The notes: generated by a model from the letters alone, not told the origin. DNA of 64,000 nucleotides from DATJGS01 sp035494735 (GCA_035494735.1 DATJGS010000023.1:62001-126000); one strand, 5' to 3'; numbered from the stretch's first letter, positions 34,988 to 45,037 are shown. A program made the numbers and translations.

Positions 34988-37900
34988 ATGAGACACGCCG
35001 ACTTCGTTCACCTGCACAATCACAGCGACTATTCGCTGCTCGACGGCGCGAGCTCGATTCCGGGCATGGTCGAACGCGCGGCCGAACTCGACATGCCCGC
35101 GCTCGCGCTCACCGACCATGGGTCGATGTTCGGGGCCATCGAGTTCTATCTCGAGGCCAAGAAGAAGGGCATCAAGCCCATCCTCGGCATGGAGGGCTAC
35201 GTCACGCGCGGCAGCCGCCGCGATCGCACGCGTGACACCGCGCACCACCTGGTGCTGCTGGCGAAGGACGACGTCGGGTTCCGCAACCTGATGCGCCTGT
35301 CGTCGCTCGCGTTCCTCGAGGGCTTCTACTACAAGCCGCGCGTCGACCACGAGATCCTGTCGCGCTATCACGACGGCCTGATCGCCCTGTCGGCCTGCCC
35401 GAAGGGCGAGATCGCGAGCGACCTGCTCGACGACAACGAGACGCGCGCGGCCGAGACCGCGCTGATGTACCGCGACCTGTTCGGCGCCGGGAACTACTTC
35501 CTCGAGATCCAGAATCACGGTCTCGAGATCGAGGACCGGATCCGCGCCGGCGTCTCGCGGCTCGCCTCGCGCACGGGGATCCCGCTCGTCGCCACGAACG
35601 ACTGCCACTACCTGCGCCACGAGCACGCGGACGCGCACGACGTGCTGCTGTGCATCCAGACCGGCAAGACGATCGACGATCCCAAGCGCATGCGCTACAC
35701 GACCGATCAGGTGTACTTCAAATCGGCCGACGAGATGCGCGCGCGCTTCGCCGACCAGCCCGAGGCGCTGCGCCAGTCACTCGACATCGCCGAGATGTGC
35801 AACGTGCAGATCCACTTCGGCAAGCCGCTGTTGCCGGCGTTCCCGCTGCCCGAGGGCGTCGAGAGCGCGGAAGCGCATCTCCAGGACCTGACGTGGCGCG
35901 AATTGCGGACGCGCTACCCGGAGCCCGGCGAGGACGTGCGCGCGCGCGTCACGTACGAGTTGGACGTCATCTGCCGGATGGGCTTCGCGTCGTACTTCCT
36001 GATCGTGCGCGACTTCATCGCGTTCGCGAAAGGCAAGGGGATCGGCGTCGGCCCGGGCCGCGGCTCGGTCGCCGGTTCGCTGGTCGCGTACGCGCTGCAC
36101 ATCACCGACATCGATCCGTTGCAGCACGGACTCATCTTCGAGCGCTTCCTGAATCCCGAGCGCGTGAGCATGCCGGATATCGACATCGACTTCGACGACT
36201 TGCGGCGCGGCGAAGTCATCGAGTACGTGAAGAAGAAGTACGGCGACGACAACGTCACCCAGATCATCACGTTCGGCACGATGGGCGCGAAGGGCGTCGT
36301 GCGCGACGTCGGCCGCGCGCTGGGGCTGGCCGTCGCCGAGGTCGACCGCGTCGCGAAGCTCGTGCCCGACGGCCTCGGCATGACGCTCGAGCGGGCGCTG
36401 GAGCTGTCGCCCGAATTGAAGGCGCTGCCGCAGCGCGGCCCGGAGTACGAGCGCCTGCTGACGAGCGCGCGCGTGCTCGAGGGCCTGGCGCGCCACGCGT
36501 CCACGCACGCGGCCGGCGTGCTCATCACGCCCGGGCCGCTGCTCGACTACGTCCCGCTGTACCGCCAGAAGGACGAGTCGGTCACGACGCAATGGGACAT
36601 GAAGTCAGTCGAGAAGGCCGGACTCCTGAAGATGGACTTCCTCGGGCTGCGCACGCTCTCGGTGCTCGAAGAATCGGTGCAGCTCATCTCGCGGCACCAC
36701 GGACTCGGCGTGGACCTGCTGGGTCTGCCGTTCGACGACGCTCCGGCCTACCGCGTGTTCCAGGATGCCGACACGGTCGCCATCTTCCAGTTCGAATCCA
36801 GCGGCATGCGCGACTACCTGAAGCGCCTGAAGCCGACGGTGTTCGAGGACCTGATCGCTATGAACGCGCTGTACCGGCCGGGTCCGATGGAGAACATCCC
36901 GTACTTCATCGACTGCAAGCACGGCCGCCAGGTCGCGCGCTACGAGCATCCCGACCTCGAACCGATCTTGAAGGGCACGTACGGCGTGTTCGTGTACCAG
37001 GAGCAGGTCATGGAGGCCGCGCACCGACTGGCCGGCTTCTCGCTCTCTCAAGCCGACGAATTGCGCCGCGCCATGGGCAAGAAGATCGCGTCCGAGATGG
37101 AGGCCAAGCGCGCGTCGTTCATCGAGGGCTGCGCGAAGCGGCGCATCCCGGCGGGCAAGGCCGAGAAGATCTTCCAGACGATGGAAAAGTTCGCGGGCTA
37201 TGGGTTCAACAAAGGACATAGTGCCGCGTACGCGCTGCTCGCGTATCAGTGCGCGTGGCTGAAAGCGCACTACCCGGCCGAGTTCATGGCGGCGACGCTG
37301 ACCAGCGAAATGTCGGACAGCGCGCGCATCGTGACGCTGATCGAGGAGTGCCGGCGCCTGAAACTCGAGATCCTGCCGCCCGACGTCAACCGTTCGGACT
37401 GGAAGTTCACGCTCGAGGACGGAAAGATCCGCTTCGGGCTCGGCGCGGTGCGCAACGTCGGGCAGAACGCGGTCGAAGCCATGGTCGCGGCGCGCGCGGC
37501 GGGCGGGCCGTTCGCGGACCTGTTCGACCTGGCGCGGCGCCTCGACGGACGCAGCGTGAATCGGCGCGCGCTCGAGAGCCTCGTCGCCTCGGGCGCGTGC
37601 GACGGGCTCGGCCGGGAGCGCGGCGCGCTGTTCGCGGGCGCCGCGCGCGCGCTCGATCACGCGGCCGCCGTGCAGCGCGATCTCACGAGCGGCCAGTCGT
37701 CGCTGTTCGGCGGCGACGAGGGCGCCGTGGCGGTGGCTGCGCCGCCGCTGCCGGTCGTCGAGCCGTGGTCGAGCCGCGACCGCAGTGCGCGCGAGAAGGA
37801 GGTGCTGGGCTTCTACTTCTCGGAGCATCCGCTGGAGCACCTGCGCGGCGCGCTGGAGCGGATCACGACGCACCGGGTGGCGGACGCGATGGTCGCCGAG

Positions 37901-38416
37901 GACGGGACGGAAGTGCGCGTGGCCGGGGTCGTGGGCGACCTGAAGCCGATCACGACGCGCGCCGGCAAGCGCATGGCGGTCGTGCAGCTCGAGGACCTGT
38001 CGGGGCGCATCGAGTGCACGGCGTTCCCTGACCTGTACGAGGCCGTGCGTCCGCTGCTCGTCGCGGACGCCATCGTGGTCGCGAGCGGGCGCATCGAGGT
38101 GCGCGAGGACCGCGGCATCAAACTGTTGCTCGCCGAGGTCCGCGCGTTCGACGAGGCGCGCGCCGTGTACCGGCCGGCCCTGCACGTCGAGATCCGCGCG
38201 GAGGACATCAGCGAGGAACGCCTGCGCGGCGTCGACGAGGTGCTGTGCTCGCATCCCGGCGAGGCCGAGGTGTACCTTCACATCGTGCGCCCCGATCGGT
38301 CGCGGCTCGCCATGCGCTCGCGACGCTTCCGCGTCGGCGAGGACGACGCGGCGGTGCGCGAGCTGATCGAGCGCTATCCGTTCCTGCGCGTGCGCTGGGG
38401 AAAGGGGGCGTTGTGA
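34988..38416 (+). CDS. dnaE: DNA polymerase III alpha subunit
   Basis: A 1142-residue replicative polymerase. The N-terminal PHP domain starts with HLHNHSDYSLLDGA and TDHGSMFG. The family-C catalytic core contains GPGRGSVAGSLVAY and the MPDIDIDF motif with catalytic Asp397 and Asp399. The RPGPMENIP and GFNKGHSAAYALLAYQ motifs follow, then an HhH region and an OB-fold (VAGVVGDLKPITTRAGKRMAVVQLED-type, near residues 975-1060). The length fits DnaE1. The gene end overlaps the accA start by 4 bp (GTGA), so the two are translationally coupled, a linkage seen in other bacteria. Confidence 0.96.
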   Translation: MRHADFVHLHNHSDYSLLDGASSIPGMVERAAELDMPALALTDHGSMFGAIEFYLEAKKKGIKPILGMEGYVTRGSRRDRTRDTAHHLVLLAKDDVGFRNLMRLSSLAFLEGFYYKPRVDHEILSRYHDGLIALSACPKGEIASDLLDDNETRAAETALMYRDLFGAGNYFLEIQNHGLEIEDRIRAGVSRLASRTGIPLVATNDCHYLRHEHADAHDVLLCIQTGKTIDDPKRMRYTTDQVYFKSADEMRARFADQPEALRQSLDIAEMCNVQIHFGKPLLPAFPLPEGVESAEAHLQDLTWRELRTRYPEPGEDVRARVTYELDVICRMGFASYFLIVRDFIAFAKGKGIGVGPGRGSVAGSLVAYALHITDIDPLQHGLIFERFLNPERVSMPDIDIDFDDLRRGEVIEYVKKKYGDDNVTQIITFGTMGAKGVVRDVGRALGLAVAEVDRVAKLVPDGLGMTLERALELSPELKALPQRGPEYERLLTSARVLEGLARHASTHAAGVLITPGPLLDYVPLYRQKDESVTTQWDMKSVEKAGLLKMDFLGLRTLSVLEESVQLISRHHGLGVDLLGLPFDDAPAYRVFQDADTVAIFQFESSGMRDYLKRLKPTVFEDLIAMNALYRPGPMENIPYFIDCKHGRQVARYEHPDLEPILKGTYGVFVYQEQVMEAAHRLAGFSLSQADELRRAMGKKIASEMEAKRASFIEGCAKRRIPAGKAEKIFQTMEKFAGYGFNKGHSAAYALLAYQCAWLKAHYPAEFMAATLTSEMSDSARIVTLIEECRRLKLEILPPDVNRSDWKFTLEDGKIRFGLGAVRNVGQNAVEAMVAARAAGGPFADLFDLARRLDGRSVNRRALESLVASGACDGLGRERGALFAGAARALDHAAAVQRDLTSGQSSLFGGDEGAVAVAAPPLPVVEPWSSRDRSAREKEVLGFYFSEHPLEHLRGALERITTHRVADAMVAEDGTEVRVAGVVGDLKPITTRAGKRMAVVQLEDLSGRIECTAFPDLYEAVRPLLVADAIVVASGRIEVREDRGIKLLLAEVRAFDEARAVYRPALHVEIRAEDISEERLRGVDEVLCSHPGEAEVYLHIVRPDRSRLAMRSRRFRVGEDDAAVRELIERYPFLRVRWGKGAL

Positions 38417-39375
38417 CCACCTGGCTGGACTTCGAGAAGCCGGTGATCGAGCTGGAGCAGCGCATCCAGGAACTCAAGGAGCAGGCGACCGAGCGCGGCC
38501 TCGACGCGGCCGGCGAACTCGCGGACCTCGAGCGCAAGGCCGAGGAATTGCGCCGCGAGGTGTACGCGTCGCTGACGCCGTACCAGCGCGTCCAGGTCGC
38601 GAAGCACCCGAACCGTCCGTACACGCTCGACTACATCGAGCGTTGTTGCACCGACTGGACGGAGCTGCACGGCGATCGGCACTTCGGCGAGGATCCGGCG
38701 ATCGTCGGCGGGCTGGCCCTGATCGACGACCGCCCGATCATGGTCATCGGGCAGCAGAAGGGACGCGGCACGCGCGAGAACCTGTACCGGCGCTTCGGCA
38801 TGCCGAACCCGGAGGGCTACCGGAAGGCGCTGCGCCTGATGCAGCTCGCGGACCGCTTCGACGTCCCCGTCGTGACGCTCGTCGACACGCCGGGCGCCTA
38901 TCCCGGGCTCGGCGCCGAAGAGCGCGGCCAGGCCGAAGCCATCGCGGTCAACCTGCGGGAGATGGCGCGGCTCGGCGTTCCCATCGTCACGGTCGTGATC
39001 GGCGAGGGCGGGTCGGGCGGCGCGCTGGCGATCGCGGTCAGCGACGTCGTGCTCATGTTCGAGAACTCCGTGTACTCGGTGATCTCGCCCGAGGGCTGCG
39101 CGGCCATCCTGTGGCGCGACGGCAAGAAGGGGCCGCTCGCGGCCGATGCCCTGAAGCTGACGGCGGAGGACCTGGAACGCCTCGGCGTCACGGACGGCAT
39201 CCTTCCGGAGCCGGTCGGCGGCAACCATCGCGACCCGGCGGCCGCGGCCGCGACGTTGCGCCAGGCCGTTCTGCGGCACCTCGAGGGGCTTTCCGGTGTA
39301 TCACGCAGCGACCGGGTCGCGCGGCGGCTGGCCAAGTACCGGCGGCTCGGCGTGTTTCACGAGGCCTCTGCTTGA
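38413..39375 (+). CDS. accA: Acetyl-CoA carboxylase carboxyltransferase alpha subunit
   Basis: A 320-residue subunit of the carboxyltransferase that makes malonyl-CoA for fatty acid synthesis, working with AccD. The GTG start at 38413 overlaps the dnaE stop. Signature regions include LDFEKPVIELEQRIQEL, HPNRPYTLDYI, LHGDRHFGEDPAIVGG, VDTPGAYPGLGAEERGQAEA and GEGGSGGALAI, with SVISPEGCAAILW near the end. The length and motifs are standard. A promoter-like TTGACC for the next gene overlaps the stop codon. Confidence 0.96.
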   Translation: MTTWLDFEKPVIELEQRIQELKEQATERGLDAAGELADLERKAEELRREVYASLTPYQRVQVAKHPNRPYTLDYIERCCTDWTELHGDRHFGEDPAIVGGLALIDDRPIMVIGQQKGRGTRENLYRRFGMPNPEGYRKALRLMQLADRFDVPVVTLVDTPGAYPGLGAEERGQAEAIAVNLREMARLGVPIVTVVIGEGGSGGALAIAVSDVVLMFENSVYSVISPEGCAAILWRDGKKGPLAADALKLTAEDLERLGVTDGILPEPVGGNHRDPAAAAATLRQAVLRHLEGLSGVSRSDRVARRLAKYRRLGVFHEASA

Positions 39376-39401
39376 CCGTGGAAAAACGCGGTTGCTAGAC
39401 T
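39372..39401 (+). promoter_or_regulatory. Promoter upstream of the Trm112-like/PorU-like genes
   Basis: TTGACC (39372-39377, overlapping the accA stop) and TAGACT (39396-39401) are separated by 18 bases. It has the same -35 hexamer and spacing as the promoter at 24882, and is about 145 bp upstream of the ATG at 39547. Confidence 0.55.
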
Positions 39402-39546
39402 CCGTGCGAATTTCCAGCCACCCTGCCGACTCCTCCATGTCCGCCCTTCGACTCGATTCGCGGTTCCGCCTGCGTCCCGGGCGTGGTCGCGATCTCCGCC
39501 CAAGACGCGCGGTCCCCTCGATCTCAACGCCTGCCACGAGGAATCC

Positions 39547-39714
39547 ATGGCCCTGAGTACGGACTTGCTCAGCATCCTGGTCTGTCCCGCCTGCAAGGGC
39601 GATCTCACTTACGACGCGGCAGCGCAAACGCTCACCTGCCCCGCGTGCCGGTTGCGCTACAAAGTGGTGGACGACATTCCGGTGATGCTGGTTGACGAAG
39701 CCGAGAAGTTCTAG
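39547..39714 (+). CDS. Trm112-like zinc-ribbon small protein
   Basis: A 55-residue protein with a GAGGAA ribosome site. It starts LLSILVCPACKGDL and has the second zinc knuckle TCPACRLRYKV, giving four cysteines (residues 13, 16, 31, 34), then VDDIPVMLVDEAEKF. This is the Trm112/YcaR family pattern. In bacteria these small proteins are thought to activate or stabilise methyltransferases or to act with lipid A synthesis genes; the partner here is unknown. Its last 23 bases overlap the TTG start of the PorU-like gene, so the two are probably coupled. The ORF is easily missed because of its size. Confidence 0.85.
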   Translation: MALSTDLLSILVCPACKGDLTYDAAAQTLTCPACRLRYKVVDDIPVMLVDEAEKF

Positions 39715-42700
39715 CCGCGGACCGCACCGGCCGCGCCGGCCGGCCGCGCCGTGGATCGTCGCTTTCATCGGCGTGCTCGCGGTCCGCCCGGCCGCCGCTG
39801 CGCCCGACGCCGTCCGCCTGCTGCCTTCGGGCGGGACGAGCGTACACTTCGTGGTCGATGTGCCTCGCCCGAAGCGGCCCGACAGCGTCGGTGTCGCCGC
39901 GCCGCTCGAACTGGACGGCTACGAACGTCAGGGCGACGCGGGCGCGCCCGCGCTGCCGTCGCGCGTCGTCAACGTCGCGGTGCCGCCGGTCGGAGACGTC
40001 CAGGTTCGCGTCACGCCGGGCGACCCGCTGACGCTCGAGTCGTTCGCCGTCGCCCCGATGCCGCGGCGCGCGGGCCGGCCCGGTGCGGAAGAGGAGCGCC
40101 TCGACCAGGATCCGGCCGCGTACGCGGCGCACGAGTCGGGAGGCGGCTGGTTCGCGCGCGTCCTCGGCGTGTCGTGGATGCGCGAGCAGCGCGTGGCCCG
40201 GATCGAACTGCGCCCCGTGTCCGTCGATCCGGCGGCGCGGCGCGTGACGGCATACGGGCGGCTCGACGTGACGGTCGACGTCTCCGGCGCGACGCTCGAG
40301 GGCGCGGCGCCGGACCGCGACGACCCGTTCGAGCGCGTGTATCGCGCCAGCCTCGTGAACTACGAGCAGGGCCGCGCCTGGCGCCGCCTCCCGCCCGCGG
40401 ACGCGACGCGCCGGGCGACTCCGGCGGCGCTCGCGGCCGCGACCACGGTGGTGCCGGACACCACGGTGTACTTCGGGCGCATCTGGGTGAAGCTGGCGAT
40501 CACGCACACCGGCTTCTACAAGGTGAAGTTCTCGCAGATCCGCAACACGGCGCTGTTCAACGGCGACACCACCGCCGTCTCCGACAGCCTGCGCCTGTTC
40601 ACGTGGCCCGGCGTGCCCGTGCTTCCGGAGAAGAGCTACTGCGACAGTTGTGACTATCGCGAGGTCGCGATGGGCATGGTCGACGCCGGCCAGGTCGGCA
40701 CGTTCGGAAATCCCAACGATGCGTTCTATTTCTTCGCGCTGGGACCCAGTGAGTGGACGGACTTGTCCGATCCGACGCAGCCGGATTCCACGTTCCTCGA
40801 CCATCCGTACGACACGAAGAACTACTTCTACCTGACGCTGGCCACGCCGAACGCACCGGTGCCCGGTGCGCCGAAACGCATCGCGGCGGTGTCGGGCGCG
40901 GTGAGCGGCAATCCCGCGATCACGCCCACGACATTCCCGGAGCGCCTGCATTTCGAACAGGACATCGAGTACTTCCCGGACGCGACGCCGCTGCGCGCGC
41001 CGCAGAATCTGTTCTGGGAAAAATGGTTCTGGCAGAGCCTGAACCCCGGCCAGTCGTTCGTCTCGTTCTTCGACCTGCCGGGCGCCGATCTCGCGCAGCC
41101 CATGCGTCTGAAAATCCGGGCCTGGGGGCTGTCGTCGTTCGACGGCTGCTCGGGCGACATCGGACTGCCGAACCACCTGCTCGACATCGGCCTCAACAAC
41201 GCGCTCGTCGACACGCTGGGCTGGAGGCGCGAGATCGGCGCGACGGCGGACACCTTGCTCACGTCCGGGTTCGTCGCCGCCGGCAACCGCCTCGAGGTCG
41301 CGGACCGCCTGATCGGCGGGTGCGCGGCGCGCGAGGACCGCAGCGCGGTCGCGTGGTACCAGGTCGCCTACGCGCGGCGTTTCGAATCCGTGAACGACGA
41401 GCTCACGTTCTCGTCGCCGGCCGGCGCGGGGACGATCCAGTTCGCGATCGATTCGCTGCGTTCCGGCGTGCTGACGACGCGCGTGTTCGACGTCACCGAC
41501 GCGTACGCGCCGAGCGAGGTGCAGCTCAGCGCGCTGAACTTCACGACCGAGGCGCCGGGCCGGTTCCGCCTGACGTTCGAGCGGCCCCAGGCGGACACGC
41601 GGCGCTACCGGATGATCCAGGAGGCGAGTCTCGCGCCGTTTGCGGACGCGAGCATCGCGAACGCGCCGCTGTACAGCGTGACGACGAACCTGCGCTCATC
41701 CACGAATGGCGCGGACTTCATCGTCGTGTACTACGACGCGTTCAAGGCCGCGGCGGACTCGCTGGCGGCGTGGCGCGCCGTGCACCTGCCGCTGGAACGC
41801 TCCGGACCGTACCGCACGTTCGAAGTGCCGATCTCCGCGCTCTACGACCAGTTCTCCGGCGGGCGCACGGATCCGGCGGCCATCCGCAACTTCCTGCGCG
41901 CGGTGTTCTACAACTGGCAGGGCCCGACGACGTCGTTCGTGACGTTCCTCGGGGACGCGTCATACGACTTCAAGAACCTGACGAATCGCGCGCCGGCCGG
42001 CCAGCCCGGGACCCTGCTGCCCTCGTACGAGAACGGCTACGACCCGGGCATCGAAGGCGGGCTCCAGTTCTCGGGCGACGACTGGATCCTGAACGTCGAC
42101 AACGCGCAGATCGTGCTGCCTGATTTCTTCGGCGGCCGTATCCCGGTGGACGACCCGGCCACCGCGCTCGTGTACGTCACCGGCAAGTTGCTGCCGTACG
42201 AGCGCAGCGAGCCGCTCGGCGAGCAGCACAACCGCATCCTGTACATCGCCGACGACAACATCCAGGCCGCGAACCCGGGAGGGATCGATCCGCTGGGCTG
42301 GACGCACCTGGCGCAGACGTCGACGCTGGACCGCAAGTTCACGCCCGCGCACATCGACCGGCGCTACGTCTACCTGCACAAGTACGCGGACGGCCCGGGC
42401 GACACCAAGCCCGGCGCGAAGGTCGACATCAAGAAGAGCATTTCGGATGGCGTGCGCATCTTCAACTACATCGGTCACGGCAGCCCGTTCAAGATCACCG
42501 ACGAATCCGTGTTCCTCGACGTCGACGCCGGGACGCTGACGAACGCGGACCGCCTGAACGTGTTCGTGTCCGCGTCGTGCGACGTCGGCAAGTTCAACGA
42601 CCCCTCCGTGCAGAGCCTGGGTGAACGCCTGATCACGCAGGCGAACGGCGGCTCGATCGGCGTCGTCTCGGCCACCGGCCTCGCGCTCAGCAGTCAGAAC

Positions 42701-43993
42701 GCCTCGCTCAACCAGACGTTGTTCGACGTGGTGTTCGATCGCGACACACTGGGCGGCAACGGCCAGTACCACTCCAGCCTCGCGGCCGGGCTCCTGGCCG
42801 CGAAGTTCGCCTCGACGAACACGACGCAGAAATACCAGCTGATGGGGGATGCGGCCACGAGCGTGAACCTGCCGAAGACCTGGGCCGACGTCTCGCTGTG
42901 GGATTCGGCCGGGGTGACGCCGCTCGCCCTCGTGCAGCGCGGACAGACCGTCGAGTTCCAGGGCACCGTCCGCGATCGACCGGGAGGCACGCCGCTCAAC
43001 TTCAACGGCGTCGCCGGCGTCCTGATCGAGGACTCGGCGCCGATCGAAATGGCGCCACCGTGCGCCTACTGCGACACGACGAGCTACTTCTTCTATCCGG
43101 GCGTGATCTTCCGCGGCGACGTCGAGGTCACGGGCGGCACGTTCCACGGTCGCTTCGTCGTGCCGCTCGAGGCCGCGCTCGGCGGCTTCGGACGCGCGCG
43201 CGCCTACGTGACCGGCCAGGTCGCGGGACAGGGCTTCACGACGGATGGCGTGGGCAGCGTGCGCACGCAGGTCGCGCTGGGAGCCGGTGGCTCGAACGAC
43301 CACGATGGGCCGCGCATCACGCTGTCGTTCGTCGGCGGCGCGACGACCGTGCGTCCCGACGCCCAGCTGCGCGTGGACCTGTTCGACCAGAGCGGCATCC
43401 TGCTCACCGGTCACTCGCCGCAGAACGGCATCGTCGTCACGCTCGACGACAACACGACGACGCGCGTCGACATCACGTCGAGCTTCCGCTACGCCGCCGA
43501 CTCCTATCAGTCCGGTTTCGCGCTGTTCCAGTTGCCCGACCTCGCTCCGGGATCACATCGCGTGAAGGTGTCGGCGGCCGACAACTTCGCGGCCGGGCTG
43601 AACGCCGGCGAGCACCGCTCGAGCGCGAGCCTGGACTTCGAGGTCGTGGCCGTGCCCTCGCTGAACGTGGCGCGCGCCTACCTGTTCCCGAACCCGACGA
43701 ACTCGCGCGGACCTCGGCCGGGAGGGACGTTCGTCATCGACGCGCCCGGCGACTCGGTCAACGTGCTGTTCCGCATGTACACGATTACCGGCAAGGTCAT
43801 CCGGACGTTCAAGGTTCCGGGCGGCATCGGCCAGGTCCAGATTCCGTGGGACGGGCTGGACGAAGATGGCTCGGCGCTGGCAAATGGGGTGTATCTGTTC
43901 AAGGTCTACGTTTACGGCCGGGAAGCCGACGGGTCGAGCAGCGCGAAACAGCGCGCGATCTCCGAAGGGCGCTTCGTCGTCGTCAATCGCTGA
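39692..43993 (+). CDS. PorU-like C25 (gingipain-family) sortase/peptidase
   Basis: A 1433-residue exported protein. The TTG start at 39692 gives an N-terminal basic region and a signal peptide (hydrophobic segment near residues 20-35). The C25 catalytic domain spans about 670-1090. His929 lies in FNYIGHGSPFKI and Cys963 in VFVSASCDVGKFND, followed by GERLITQANGGSIGVVSATGL and ALSSQNASLNQTLFD, the arrangement of type IX sortase PorU. The C-terminus has a FlgD/T9SS-like domain (RMYTITGKVIRTFKVPG, WDGLDEDGSALANGVYLFKV). Two CxxC pairs lie at 317/320 and 1124/1127. In Bacteroidota PorU cleaves cargo C-terminal domains at the cell surface with PorV, and a PorV-like gene is next. It is longer than P. 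gingivalis PorU (about 1158 residues). Confidence 0.85.
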   Translation: MTKPRSSSRGPHRPRRPAAPWIVAFIGVLAVRPAAAAPDAVRLLPSGGTSVHFVVDVPRPKRPDSVGVAAPLELDGYERQGDAGAPALPSRVVNVAVPPVGDVQVRVTPGDPLTLESFAVAPMPRRAGRPGAEEERLDQDPAAYAAHESGGGWFARVLGVSWMREQRVARIELRPVSVDPAARRVTAYGRLDVTVDVSGATLEGAAPDRDDPFERVYRASLVNYEQGRAWRRLPPADATRRATPAALAAATTVVPDTTVYFGRIWVKLAITHTGFYKVKFSQIRNTALFNGDTTAVSDSLRLFTWPGVPVLPEKSYCDSCDYREVAMGMVDAGQVGTFGNPNDAFYFFALGPSEWTDLSDPTQPDSTFLDHPYDTKNYFYLTLATPNAPVPGAPKRIAAVSGAVSGNPAITPTTFPERLHFEQDIEYFPDATPLRAPQNLFWEKWFWQSLNPGQSFVSFFDLPGADLAQPMRLKIRAWGLSSFDGCSGDIGLPNHLLDIGLNNALVDTLGWRREIGATADTLLTSGFVAAGNRLEVADRLIGGCAAREDRSAVAWYQVAYARRFESVNDELTFSSPAGAGTIQFAIDSLRSGVLTTRVFDVTDAYAPSEVQLSALNFTTEAPGRFRLTFERPQADTRRYRMIQEASLAPFADASIANAPLYSVTTNLRSSTNGADFIVVYYDAFKAAADSLAAWRAVHLPLERSGPYRTFEVPISALYDQFSGGRTDPAAIRNFLRAVFYNWQGPTTSFVTFLGDASYDFKNLTNRAPAGQPGTLLPSYENGYDPGIEGGLQFSGDDWILNVDNAQIVLPDFFGGRIPVDDPATALVYVTGKLLPYERSEPLGEQHNRILYIADDNIQAANPGGIDPLGWTHLAQTSTLDRKFTPAHIDRRYVYLHKYADGPGDTKPGAKVDIKKSISDGVRIFNYIGHGSPFKITDESVFLDVDAGTLTNADRLNVFVSASCDVGKFNDPSVQSLGERLITQANGGSIGVVSATGLALSSQNASLNQTLFDVVFDRDTLGGNGQYHSSLAAGLLAAKFASTNTTQKYQLMGDAATSVNLPKTWADVSLWDSAGVTPLALVQRGQTVEFQGTVRDRPGGTPLNFNGVAGVLIEDSAPIEMAPPCAYCDTTSYFFYPGVIFRGDVEVTGGTFHGRFVVPLEAALGGFGRARAYVTGQVAGQGFTTDGVGSVRTQVALGAGGSNDHDGPRITLSFVGGATTVRPDAQLRVDLFDQSGILLTGHSPQNGIVVTLDDNTTTRVDITSSFRYAADSYQSGFALFQLPDLAPGSHRVKVSAADNFAAGLNAGEHRSSASLDFEVVAVPSLNVARAYLFPNPTNSRGPRPGGTFVIDAPGDSVNVLFRMYTITGKVIRTFKVPGGIGQVQIPWDGLDEDGSALANGVYLFKVYVYGREADGSSSAKQRAISEGRFVVVNR

Positions 43994-44086
43994 CCCGACA
44001 TTCGGCAAAATGCATGGAGCGGGCCGGGTTCAGACGGTGTAATATCGTTGCTCGCTCGCGGCTCTGGACCGGAGGTAGACTCGTCT

Positions 44087-45037
44087 ATGCGTTCCTGGAT
44101 TCGATTGTTTGCTGTGGCCCTTGGACTTCTGACGTTCGCCGGCACCGCCCTCGCCCAGGGCACGGGCCGTTCGCTCGATATTCAGCCCGGCGCTCGCCAG
44201 AACGGCATGGGCGCGGCGGGCGTTGCGCTCCCGGAAGACGCGACCGGCGCCACCTGGTGGAATCCGGCCGGACTCGGCTTCCTGGATCGCGCGAGCGTCG
44301 ACCTCACGTACGCGCAGCTCGTGCCCGGCCTGGCCAGCGACGTCTCCTACAACTACCTCACGTACATCCAGCCGACGGCGGGCTGGGGCTCGTTCGGGCT
44401 CGGCATCGTGTTCCTGTCCTACGGCGAGAGCCAGGGTTCGGATCCGGCCGGCAACCCGACCCAGAAGTTCGGCTCCAACGAGTTCTCTCCGGCGCTGTCG
44501 TACGGCACGAAGCTGCTCCCCGACCTTTCGGTGGGCGCCTCCATCAAGTACATCCGCATCCAGCTCGCGCCGAACAGTCTGAGCGGCGTCGGCTCGACGT
44601 TCGGGCTCGACCTCGCGGCGCTGTACAAGATCCCGGTGGCGCGCGTGAACCTCGGCGCGAACGTGCAGAACCTGGGACCGAGCGTGACGTTCATCAACGA
44701 GGACGAAGCCAGCCCGCTGAGCCGCAACGTGCGCGTGGGCGGATCGTGGGCGCCGGTCTCGACCAAGCAGTTCACGCTCACGGTGGCCTCCGACTTCAAT
44801 CAGTCGCTCGTCACGCGGGACTTCCGCGTGTACAACAACGGTCTCGAGCTCAAGTACACGGACCAGATCGCCGGTCGCATCGGCTGGTACTCGGATCCGC
44901 TCGGTGACATCGGCGACCTCACGTACGGCATCGGCGTCTACTTCAAGAGTCTGTCGATCGACTTCGGCAGTATTCCCCAGGCCCGCAACTCCGGACTCGA
45001 CGACGTCAAGAAGATCACGCTCGGGTACCGCTTCTAG
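44087..45037 (+). CDS. PorV/PorQ-family outer-membrane beta-barrel protein
   Basis: A 316-residue protein with a strong GGAGGTAG ribosome site fixing the ATG at 44087. Signal peptide residues 1-22 (cleavage at ALAQG). The mature start SLDIQPGARQNGMGAAGVALPED and the ATWWNPAGLGF motif are typical of PorV/PorQ and FadL-like barrels, and the protein ends with an aromatic residue (GYRF), as outer-membrane barrels do. In type IX secretion PorV is the shuttle that carries cargo from the translocon to PorU. It is 93 bp downstream of the PorU-like gene and 30 bp upstream of an M6 protease bearing a sorting-type C-terminus. Confidence 0.88.
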   Translation: MRSWIRLFAVALGLLTFAGTALAQGTGRSLDIQPGARQNGMGAAGVALPEDATGATWWNPAGLGFLDRASVDLTYAQLVPGLASDVSYNYLTYIQPTAGWGSFGLGIVFLSYGESQGSDPAGNPTQKFGSNEFSPALSYGTKLLPDLSVGASIKYIRIQLAPNSLSGVGSTFGLDLAALYKIPVARVNLGANVQNLGPSVTFINEDEASPLSRNVRVGGSWAPVSTKQFTLTVASDFNQSLVTRDFRVYNNGLELKYTDQIAGRIGWYSDPLGDIGDLTYGIGVYFKSLSIDFGSIPQARNSGLDDVKKITLGYRF

